This document shows positions 20,539 through 29,392 of a DNA stretch of 64,000 nt, in pieces. This DNA is from Didymella arachidicola (lineage: Eukaryota > Ascomycota > Dothideomycetes > Pleosporales > Didymellaceae): NCBI GenBank assembly GCA_016630955.3, contig CM049986.1:1922001-1986000 (forward strand), given 5' to 3'. Positions within the stretch are counted from its first letter, which is position 1. The number at the start of each line of letters is the position of its first letter. The notes beneath the pieces were generated by a model, which saw nothing but the letters and a program-made list of their open reading frames with translations, made no database searches and was not told the origin of the DNA. A program made the position numbers and the translations under genes.

Positions 20539-20823
20539 ACGCACAAACGCTCTACGTGGAAAGAGTCAATGGGCTCAATACAGTCGACTGCCGGTAGTCT
20601 GCAGGATCCCACCGCGCGCAGCGATGAGCGCTGTTTCCACTCGAGCAACAAGCTTGGGTACAGTGTCGCGGTACGGAGCTGCCGCTGATACTGGTAGCCG
20701 TGGCTTAAATAGAGCCTGGACAAGGCAGGCCGCAGAAGCCAGATGCGTAGCGCCAGCTTCCGCCATGCTTGTCATGCATGCAGGATGACAGCTGCAAGAT
20801 AGACCAACGAACCCTCTACCCTC

Positions 20824-21780
20824 TCATCGCTTTGGCTGCAGCACATCCCTCATAACCGTGATGTCCGCTGGTGTAGTCCTACAACACCCACCAACGAGCA
20901 CCGCCCCCGCATCAGCCCACTGCCTCGTCTTCGCTGCCAACAACCCGCCCTCCGTCCTCTTCCCCTCCCACTCCCGCGCCGCAGCATTCCACTGCTCGCC
21001 CGAGTTAGGATAAACAATCATCTTCCACCTCCTGCCCTCCTGCAACGGCTTCAGCGCCCTCAGCGCCTCCAGCCCAACATCATCAGGTGTACAATTGAAC
21101 CCTACAGCAACAACCTGCTCTGCGCCATCGAACAAGCCTGCGATTCGCTCCAGTGGGGTACCATCGCTGATGTGCTGCCCATCCTTGAGCGTGAACGTAA
21201 ACCACGCCTCCTTGTTCTCGAACTCCTGCTGTAGCAGCTCGAGCAGCGCCTCGGTCTCTCTGAGGCTAGGAATAGTTTCGCACGCCAGCACGTCCACGCC
21301 TGCGTCGACGAGGGCCTGTATGCGGCCGCGGTGGAAGGCCCTCATGGCGTCTTTCTCAAGCACGTAGTCGCCACGGTATTCGCTGCCGTCGGCAAGGAAT
21401 GCGCCGTAGGGGCCGACGGAGCCTGCAATCCAAAGTTGGGCCTTTTCTTGCCCCGTCTCTTGGAGGTATTCGTCGCGCGCTTCTTGCGCTAATTGCACGC
21501 TCTTTTTGACTACATCTTTGCCCTGATCGTCGTTGAGCTTGAGATGTTTGCTTAGTCCGGCAAGAGAAGCCTGGTATGAAGCTGTGATAGCGACTTGCGC
21601 GCCGGCACGGTAGTAATCCAAATGTGTTTGTTTGATCAGAGAGGGGTTCTGGAGAAGTATGTTGGCCGACCAGAGGGCTCCCGAGATATCTGCACCAAGC
21701 GTCTCCAAATAGGTCGCCAGTGCGCCATCTAAGATAACTGGAGACCTGAGGTGCGCTGATAATTTGTTAGAATCTGTCAT
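20824..21780 (-). CDS. homocysteine S-methyltransferase (S-methylmethionine dependent)
   Basis: Transfers a methyl group from S-methylmethionine or S-adenosylmethionine to homocysteine to make methionine; cytosolic. Intronless, 318 aa, the normal length. The start is LILDGA-like (PVILDGALATYLETLG). IAGSVGPYGAFLADGSEYRG is the conserved substrate-site loop. The zinc-binding cysteines lie in VGFNCTPDD and LVGGCCRTTPADI. Yeast relatives are Mht1 and Sam4, and plant and bacterial ones are HMT and MmuM. Third-position composition changes from C-rich in the 5' half to G-rich in the 3' half of the coding strand. Confidence 0.93.
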   Translation of the reverse strand: MTDSNKLSAHLRSPVILDGALATYLETLGADISGALWSANILLQNPSLIKQTHLDYYRAGAQVAITASYQASLAGLSKHLKLNDDQGKDVVKKSVQLAQEARDEYLQETGQEKAQLWIAGSVGPYGAFLADGSEYRGDYVLEKDAMRAFHRGRIQALVDAGVDVLACETIPSLRETEALLELLQQEFENKEAWFTFTLKDGQHISDGTPLERIAGLFDGAEQVVAVGFNCTPDDVGLEALRALKPLQEGRRWKMIVYPNSGEQWNAAAREWEGKRTEGGLLAAKTRQWADAGAVLVGGCCRTTPADITVMRDVLQPKR

Positions 21781-22564
21781 TTTTAATTTTCAATACTCCT
21801 GGTCGCGGAAGATGGAGCTGGCGATAGATTTGTGTCACGAGATCTACTTCCTAGATTGCGAAATGCAGCGTGAATCTGGTGGCCGATAATCGGGTGGAAA
21901 ATCCGGGGAACGGCCCGAAACCCTAAGAATCCAAGACCTTCGGCCAACAACACCTCTACCTCCACCACTGATCGATGAATACCACAGCATCTTCGCGTTC
22001 GGTGGCTCGGTACAACGATATTACGCTGTCGTGATATGAGATTTTGTTTAGCAGTAAATAGGTGAGTCAGCCCGTCAGACATGCGACAGCTTCCCGCCAG
22101 CGCTTTTGGATCTCGTAAGCACATCCTCTCAAGCAACAGAAAAAGGCCCCTGTAAGATACTAAACCTTACAATTTAAGACTCAGTTATTAGATAATTTAC
22201 GCCCTTTTGCAGCTTGACGATGCTCATAGTAACTCTACCCAATCTATTGTCCACGAATTATAGTCGACTTCCCACCATCTTTTAAGGAGACCTCGACTTC
22301 ACGATGCAGCATTGAACAGATCTTCGGCCGCAGGAAATCTTGTTGTATATTACATGCTAAAGTGTGATCGGCCGCCATACTTGGTAACATATCGAAACAA
22401 AACCTGTCTAACTAAGGAGCTTCCTTGAAAACCGCACACCAACCACACCCATGGCGCATACGAATACGCAACCGATGCTCGCTTCGATAAGGGATATTAC
22501 CTGATGCGAGACTGTGAAAACATGCTTGCCGAGTAAAACTCAAGAGGACGCCGTGGGGATAGTA
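21781..22564. other. intergenic, no gene seen
   Basis: Promoter side of the methyltransferase and 3' flank of the cell-surface protein gene. It is AT-richer around 22140-22260. Nothing recognised. Confidence 0.4.
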
Positions 22565-24165
22565 TTAGGCGAAGAGCGCAAACGCGAAGGCGACGACGAT
22601 GGCTACGATAGGACCCTGACCTGCCACAATGATCTGACCAATGTTGACTGGGATTTCGATGTACGATGGGGTAGGCGCAACGATGGTGCCGTTGGCGCCG
22701 CTCGAGGGGTAGGGTAAGCTGTACAAGTGTCAGTTGATCCCAATGGTTGGAGACATTCAGAATACGTACCCGGAACCAGAAGGAAGATATCCAGTGGCGC
22801 CGCTAGTGGGGACGGCATCTGTTTCAGTATCGACCGGCAGTGGCGCAGTGACGTAGCTTGTGGAGGTAAAGGTCACACGGCTCGTAATCCTAGTGGTGCC
22901 ATCGATGATTGTCGTGACAGCGGGAGCAGTAGGCACGGGGTAAACCAAACCCGAGCTGGCAGCCGGGATGGATGGAGTTACTGGAACCGATCCAGATGAA
23001 AGCACAGTGCTCAGGGTGCTAGACGGAGTAGCTGGCAAGGACGTGAGAATGGCATCGGTATCGGTGGATGCAGGCAAGGCACTCGAGCCAGGATAGCTGG
23101 AAGTGGGAACGGCATCAGTGCCCGTGGAGACCGTCAAAGCACTCGAGCCAGGATAGCCGGAAGTGGGAGCGGCATTAGTACCCGTTGGGGTATTCACGAC
23201 ACTCGAGCCCGGGTAGCCAGATGTAGGCACGGCATCAGTGCCCGTGGAGACCGTCAAAGCACTCGAGCCTGGGTAAATGGATGTAGGCACGGCGTCAGTG
23301 CCTGTGGAGACTGTCAGAGCACTGGAGCCTGGAGAACCTGAGGTAGGAACGGCATCAGTGTTGCTCGAAGGCCTCGAAGAGCCTGGATAGCCAGAAGTGG
23401 GAATCGCATCAATCGCTGTGTTGCTTGGTGCTGAAGGCTGATCATAGACCCCGGAGGTGGTCACTCCTGAAGTTGGGACAGCATCGGTGTGAGTGCCTGC
23501 AGAGCTAAAGGGCTGCGAAGGAGTGTAGTCGACCGTTGAAGCAGTCAGACTGATAGGGAAAGAGGTGGGAACAGAGTCAGTGAGGCTGCCAACGACCGTG
23601 GAGGTAGTCAGACTAATAGGGAAAGAGGTAGGAACAGAGTCAGTGAGGCTGCCAGGCAACAAAGTGGGTCCACTTGGGGTCAGTCGATCGGAGCCAACTG
23701 AACCTGTAGGCAGTGCGGTGGTCTGAGCAGGAAGGCTGAAGGTACCCGACACAATGTCGGAGACACCTGGGATAGAGGGGTTCGGTGAGATCAGACTGAC
23801 TGAGATGTGGCCTGAATAATCCGGACGATACGAGGTGGAGACCGAGTCAGAGAGGGTGGCCGTGTTGGTTGGTGTAAGACCTCCAGCAGTTGATGTGACT
23901 GGACAGATGGTCGTCGTCACGCTCATAACGGTGGTCGACGTGAATAACTCCGTGGCGCTAGCAGCAGGACAGTTGGTGACACTCGCAGCACACTTAGTGA
24001 TGGTGTATGTTGACGTAACGTAGACTACAGAGGTAGTGGTGCCGTCTGCGCAATGTTAGTGACAGAAAGCAGGAGCTTTGAGGGGCACTCACCAGCTCGA
24101 CCAACGAGAGGCTGAATGGCAGAAACGGCACCTCCGAAGAGGGCGGCGAGATGGAAGACCTTCAT
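22565..24165 (-). CDS. Ser/Thr-rich GPI-anchor-like cell-surface protein with tandem repeats
   Basis: Three exons: 24165-24093, 24045-22770 and 22718-22565, with introns of 47 bp (GTGAGT...GCGCAG) and 51 bp (GTACGT...GTACAG); 500 aa. Signal peptide MKVFHLAALFGGAVSA. A four-Cys segment follows (ITKCAASVTNC and later TTTICPVTS), a common start for fungal mucin-like wall proteins. The body is Ser/Thr/Pro-rich, with 21-residue units (two copies) and 20-residue units (about five copies). The last exon ends in a hydrophobic stretch (IVAIVVAFAFALFA), fitting a GPI-anchor signal. A role in cell wall, adhesion or surface masking is inferred; no catalytic domain is visible. Confidence 0.82.
23041..23400 (-). 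repeat. 60-bp tandem coding repeats
   Basis: At least five copies with an exact 60-bp period; the ACTCGAGCC-type unit start recurs at 23081, 23141, 23201, 23261 and 23321 (ACTGGAGCC in the last). Each encodes roughly ALTVSTGTDAVPTSxYPGSS. A separate pair with a 63-bp period lies at about 23540-23660. Confidence 0.95.
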
Positions 24166-25015
24166 GGTGAGGCAGTGCTGGCGGTGAGGCGAGAGAACGA
24201 AGGAGTGAATATGACTTGAGCAGCAATGGGCTAGCGTTCGGTTACCGCGGGTTGGGAAAAGAGTGTAGGTAGTCGGTGGGAAGAAGAACTGATCAAGGGG
24301 CGGTCAATGTTATGAAGCAGGCGAGCGCCAAGATCTAGCGTCGTGTGGGTTGGAAGGTGCTGTGGATCCAAACAAACAGGGACAGGACGAAAGCGCGTCC
24401 GATGAACCTACAAAGGCAATCGGAGACTGCTACAGTCACCATACTACGTCATGAGCATATTGGTGGCCTCCAGGAGCAGCTTCACCGATGAGGCGGGCAA
24501 GTGCGTAGCAGGCACGTGATAGCACCTTCACTGCTCGTCGTCGTCCGGCAAGGTCTTGTCCCACAGTCAAGTTAGCTCGCGGGCACTGAGCACACGTCAC
24601 AGGATATACGCGAAGATAATTGGAACGGTAGACTACCGCCCAGAGAGGCAAGTTAGGCTGCCTGCATTTGCACTACCGCAGTCACCCGTTGTGTGGACAA
24701 GGTGGTGACACTTTGGGAAACACAGCACGGACGCCGCTGCTGCCCCCGCCTCGTCGCATGCCTGTTGGCCTCTCTTTCACTTCCGCTCTGGAGTGCCTTC
24801 CTGCCCTCGCGCCACCCTTGCACGCCGGGAAAAATCTGCAGCAAACGCGTCTTCGCCTAGGCCCAGCTCCCATATTAAGCTCACATCCCCCATCCACTTC
24901 CAACCTCTTCCACGACACGCCCTCAACTCCACTGCTCAAGCATTCGTCAACGCTGCAGCAATATCCAACATACTTCCAGCTCTACCGCATCACCAATCCA
25001 TCTAACACCATCACC
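24166..25015. promoter_or_regulatory. divergent promoter region between two cell-surface protein genes
   Basis: 850 bp between two outward-pointing genes that both encode small-exon-first, GPI-type surface proteins. The right end (about 24850-25010) is pyrimidine-rich with short CATCACC runs before the ATG, a usual fungal strong-promoter leader. A CATATTAAGC at about 24870 is a weak TATA candidate. Confidence 0.45.
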
Positions 25016-25661
25016 ATGGTTGCCTTCAGGGTTCTCGTCGCTGCCGCGCTCGCCTGCGTTGTTGTCGCTCACGATCATCCAACTGACAGTAAGTGCACCA
25101 GTGTGTCACTCTAGCTATACTCAGCCTTGCAAAACCCGAGCTAACATGCTCACAGCCGCTTGTGTCGCCCCAGTCACTGTGACTGTCACCGAGACCGTGT
25201 GCGGCACGCCTGGTGTGCCTGTCCACACTCCTCCTGCGACACCCTCCTACGAGGCGCCTCCTCCACCACCCGCTCCTTGGGTCACATCGGTTGAGTCTAC
25301 GGCGACTGCTCCGGTGAGTGGCCCTCCCGTCAACACCGGCACCATGGTTCCACCGGCTCCTCCAGCAGACACTGGTGTGCCTCCTGTTGGCCCACCACCT
25401 GTTCCCACCACCATTGTGGTTCCTTCGACTGGTGCGGCTCCATCTTCTGGCGTCAAGACCTCCGTCACGTCGGCTCCTGTCACATCCTCGGTTAGGACTT
25501 CGGCCCACTCCTCCACGGGTGCCAACACTGCGACCGCCTCGACCTCTACTGGTATTTCGGAGGTCTCAACCGCTGGTGCCGTCCTGGCCATGCCCACTGC
25601 CTATCTGGGCATTGGCTCGCTGTTCGCCGCTGGTGCTGCAGCAATGGCCGTCATCGCTTAA
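25016..25661 (+). CDS. small Pro/Thr/Ser-rich secreted protein, probable GPI anchor
   Basis: Exons 25016-25088 and 25156-25661, intron 67 bp (GTAAGT...CACAG); 192 aa. Signal peptide MVAFRVLVAAALACVVVAH. Exon 2 starts ACVAPVTVTVTETVCGTPG, the two-Cys plus Thr/Val pattern common in fungal wall proteins. A Pro-rich middle (APPPPPAPW) and a Ser/Thr-rich stretch follow, ending in a hydrophobic tail (IGSLFAAGAAAMAVIA) fitting a GPI signal. Exon 1 is 73 nt with the same phase as the first exon of the divergent neighbour, so the pair may descend from one ancestor; this is an inference. Function unknown. Confidence 0.8.
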
Positions 25662-26319
25662 ATGCCAACCACTCTACATCTCATCGTGCTCAGGTCGGCG
25701 TTGAAGTAGATCATGGTGTCATTAGTGCACACATAAATAGTTTGCGGCACCGATTGATCTACATCTCACGATACGATCGTTGTATTTGGCGGAATCTTGG
25801 TAGGGCTTCATTCATCGGCGAACAACTATACATGGCTAGCACGTCTATAGCTTTCTTCTCGATGATCAATGGTACAATGTGGCTTGGTCACTCTTGAAGA
25901 GATTCTTCGTTTGTCTATGTGAGGCTCTCGTACTGTTTAGATGGTATCTCGTGAAGTCTCTTCTGAGGTTGAGGGCACTGCCTTCGCGGCTTTTCTCGTT
26001 CACGCTTGTGTCACTCTTTCCTGAAAGCCCACTCCACAACTTGCTTTGCAATCATCTATAGTTGAAAGGCTGTAATATCCACAGCCAACTCATTATCTGT
26101 ATCAAGTGCGTATATCACTTGTTGCTTGTGTCTTCGAGCGGAGTCTGTCGAGGTTTATCCGCTTCGTCATACCGCTCCGTCTGCATTCTGGCCCACGTCT
26201 ATCCCCTTCGAGAGTGGAGACGAACATTCGATGCAGCATTCGAGCTACGTTACTAGATCCTGCGGTCATCACAAGATCTCAATCGATGCTTAATTAAAAA
26301 TCTACATTTAGCCCCGTAA
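25662..26319. other. intergenic, no gene seen
   Basis: 3' flank of the small secreted protein gene followed by relatively AT-rich sequence. Only short unsupported frames. Confidence 0.4.
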
Positions 26320-27834
26320 AGCAACGAGAAAAGGGCAGCAACCTGACCAGTATGGATTATCACATAGTCCTTACACTTCAAAATCTCTACTGCTGGTTCA
26401 GGCTGGCGCTAGCACCTCGCTTTGTGTGCTTTCTGAAGAATTTGATCCAGAGCGCAAGTAAAGCTTGCAAAGGAACGGAAAACCTGTCGCGAAGGATTGC
26501 AGTTCCGAAGGAGTCGCTAAAGGCAGCGAGAGATACAGGAGCAGGAGCTCCTTTAAGGCCACAGTGTTGGAGGCCGATTTTGCACGTCTGAGACTTCAGC
26601 TGCAGTCGCGCGAGTCTGGACTGGAGCAGAAGAGAAGATCAAGGCTGACAAGCAATAAAAGCTCTCGAGATCTACAGACACAACACTAGGACGATATGGC
26701 CTTGACAAAATGGATAGGATGCAAGAATGAACGAAGAAAACAGGTCGCTTCGACAGCACAACAGGAGGCGATGGGGATCCGGACCAGATGTACGGCTCAG
26801 GGAATTTGAAATCATCATCCGAGGAGGCAACTCCTCCATTACCTCCTTTGATCGAACAACCCCAAAGGCTCTCTGTCATCGACTCACCTAGGAAGCCACC
26901 GGAATCGGAACCAGAGCCTTTGATACCGGTACCGCTGCTGACGCTAGAGCTGCTCCGAGAATTGCGTGAGACTATTCGACTGCGATACGCACTCGACATA
27001 TAGATTTGGAGCAGCGAGATGCAAAATTCTACGTCCGCGAGAGCAAGAGAACATGAGGAGAGCCAAGGCTGCATTAGAAAGAATCATTGAAAAGTTGGAG
27101 AAATGGGATCGTGCAGGGTCCTTCACAAACTCCGAACAACATCAAAGGTTCCATAAGATGAAACGCCGCTTGACGAACGGAAAGGGGAGAAAGCGGACTG
27201 GATGCGGACGCCGCCGTAGGAATACGTGATCTATGCTGGCAATCTGTACAAAGAGCCTTATGCAGCCTCGCAATTCAACAGAACGTCTTTCGAATCAGAC
27301 TCGAGCTCAAACGACCAAATATCAAGGCCAGGGGCGCACCGCAAAGACCTTGTGAGGGACTCATCAGACCAACAAGTAGATCCCAAGGGTATACGAATAG
27401 CTCTTAGAGAACCATGCCAAGTGCAACGAGCCCTGACGACGTCGCTCGGAGACTTTACCACTGAGACCTGCAGGGACGCCTGCACAAATCGCATCTTCAC
27501 AAGAAGGACCACCGTACGAGGTACCCACGTCCGGTGCGTCCAGACACATTACACCACAGCACGCAACCCCAGATCCTCCAGCAGCGGACAACGGCTTCTG
27601 TTGATGATCAGGCGCGTGGTCGTGCGGACAAATCTCCCAAGCATCACTGGAAGATAGCGCGCATGCCACAACGCCTACCTCCCCCTCCCCCTCCGACGGA
27701 GAGGATACGTTCGCTGCCCTTTCATGCCCCAAACTCTTCGATGGAAATGCAGCTTCTGCACCGAGCTCTCCGGAACCTGATATTGGATCTGAACTAGACG
27801 CCGAGTATGAGCATAGCGTCCACTTGAGGTACTA
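26320..27834 (+). pseudogene. probable decayed protein-coding gene, family unknown
   Basis: Coding-like stretches on the plus strand follow one another in changing frames. They are SLLLVQAGAST...SEEFDPERK (about 26370-26460), FKATVLEADFARLRLQLQSR (26548-26610), ETIRLRYALDI (to 27001), then DLEQRDAKFYVRE one frame over, then QENMRRAKAALERIIEKLEK in a third frame (27040-27230). Near the end comes DGEDTFAALSCPKLFDGNAA...ELDAEYEHSVHLRY, stopping at about 27834. The three pieces around 27000-27060 join into one sensible helix only if two single-base shifts are allowed, and no intron fits there. One intron at about 26459-26503 is possible. The predicted product would be coiled-coil-rich. It may be a pseudogene, a badly sequenced gene or chance; I do not recognise the family. 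Confidence 0.35.
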
Positions 27835-28234
27835 GTTGATGTGCGTGTGATGCTCGTTTTGTAGATGCATGGATGTCCTTTAGAAGAGGGTTATTGCTGG
27901 TTCGCGCCGTTTCTTGTGGGTAGTACTGTTGCCGGCTCTGTGGTCTGTCACTGGATCGGTGCTGTTCCTAGAATACTGTTGAAAGAGTTCTGCATGAAGA
28001 AGGGCATTGCGGTACTTCTTAACACTAATGTGCGAATGAATGTTCGTGTTGCTGATGCTCCCTCGGTCGCGCGTCGTCCCTGAGTAAGGCTGTCGGGTGC
28101 CTTTACCTGACCACGATACTTGCAAGCGCCTAGCGTCTGGCTTGGGTATATTACCTACCCAATTCTCAATCAACTCTCTTTCCTCAACTCACTACTGCGA
28201 TAGCCTCGAGCAACGCAAGCCGGCGAACCCCATC
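27835..28234. other. intergenic, upstream of the 211-aa gene
   Basis: Contains the promoter and leader of the next gene; a GGTATATTACC lies at about 28144. No gene recognised. Confidence 0.35.
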
Positions 28235-29009
28235 ATGAACAACGCCAACGACCTAATGGTCCACGCAGCAGACCTCGGCGTAGCCAGCCTCGCAGGCTTC
28301 GACGCCGGAACGAGCCTCTCTCGCGACAGCTGGCTGAGCAGCCAAACCAAGGTCTGCCCGTTTACCCATTTCCTCGACCATGCTAACTCCCCGCACAGCT
28401 CGAACAACTCCACTCCCTCCGCACCCTAGCGCTCGGCAACGCAAAGCTCCTCTACGGCTCCGAGAAATTCAAGTTCTACGGTGCGTCGTACAAATGGAAG
28501 CGTAAGTGCGTGCTGACACCCACAGACGTGATCGTCGCGTACAGCACGCCCGACGCCATGTTCGCCGCGGTGCTGGTCTGCAGCTTCAACGAGGCGACCA
28601 AGATCCTGCGCAAGGAAGTCGCGGGTTGTCCGCTGGCTGCGGCGCGGAGTATCGTGCATGGACTGCATGTCGACAGCGGACTATTACTGAGTAAGCGCAC
28701 CCTCCCTTTTCCCCTGCTACAATGCTGAAGGGTTTAGCAAAGTACCATGTCGGAGACCAGATCTTCGGCCAGCAGGGCGGGACTCCACGGGGGGGTGATT
28801 TCGGGCTGTATGAGTGGAAGCGCGCGGTCAATGATCCGGGCCAGGATCAAGATGATGTGGCGAGTCTTGTTCGGGGCGGGTTCAAGGCTCCGACGGCGCC
28901 TCGAGGGGCGTATAAGCGGTCTCGTAGGGATGTTGAGCGCGGTGGTGACTATTGGTATCGCGATTCGGACTCAAGGGAGTCGGAGGGTGTGCTCAGGTAT
29001 GAGGATTGA
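28235..29009 (+). CDS. hypothetical protein, 211 aa, four exons
   Basis: Exons 28235-28351, 28399-28480, 28526-28690 and 28738-29009 join in frame, with introns of 45-47 bp and consensus ends (GTCTGC/GTGCGT/GTAAGC donors, CACAG/CACAG/TTTAG acceptors). The N-terminal 120 residues look globular and mostly helical (VHAADLGVASLAGFDAG, FYDVIVAYSTPDAMFAAVLV, SFNEATKILRKEVAG). The C-terminal 80 residues are Gly/Arg/Asp-rich and probably disordered (GTPRGGDFGLYEW, RSRRDVERGGDYWYRDSDSR). No signal peptide. The consistent intron phases support a real gene, but I do not recognise the family. Confidence 0.65.
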
Positions 29010-29164
29010 AGGCGAATAAGCGAGGGGAGATGGATGGGTTTATGGTGAGACGGGGGACCAGAATGGAGGGTAGGTGGCATCTCGAGGCACTGATTATCTC
29101 GCTATATGTCGTCGAGTGGGAAGGTTTTCAAGATGGACAACACGGGTCGCACTCAAGCATGCGA

Positions 29165-29211
29165 TTCGAGGACGGCATGAATGCTTCGAGGACGGCATGA
29201 ATACTTCGAGG
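29165..29211. repeat. 20-bp tandem duplication
   Basis: The unit TTCGAGGACGGCATGAATGC is followed at once by a copy with one change (AC at the end) and a 7-bp partial third copy. Confidence 0.9.
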
Positions 29212-29305
29212 CGTCTGGAGGCAGTGCAATTTCTCCGTAGCGACCATGTAATCCATCGTCGACAATCAGCGATGCACATGTCAGACTACACCACGTGACA
29301 CCGCG

Positions 29306-29316
29306 ACGCGACGCGG
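29306..29316. promoter_or_regulatory. candidate MCB-like (MBF) motifs upstream of LIG1
   Basis: The sequence GACGCGACGCGG holds two overlapping ACGCG cores about 80 bp before the DNA ligase ATG. MBF binds ACGCGT/ACGCG to drive S-phase genes in yeasts. Use of the site here is inferred from position and gene class. Confidence 0.4.
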
Positions 29317-29392
29317 CCCTAGCTTCAACTACATCACCGCGCCGCATCTAACTCATCACCTCCCTCACCACCTTCACGCCTTCTGCCCAACT

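Larger units (their letters stand above)
29010..29392. promoter_or_regulatory. LIG1 upstream region
   Basis: 383 bp between the 211-aa gene and the DNA ligase start. It holds a 20-bp tandem duplication (29165-29211) and overlapping ACGCG motifs (29306-29316). Confidence 0.5.
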
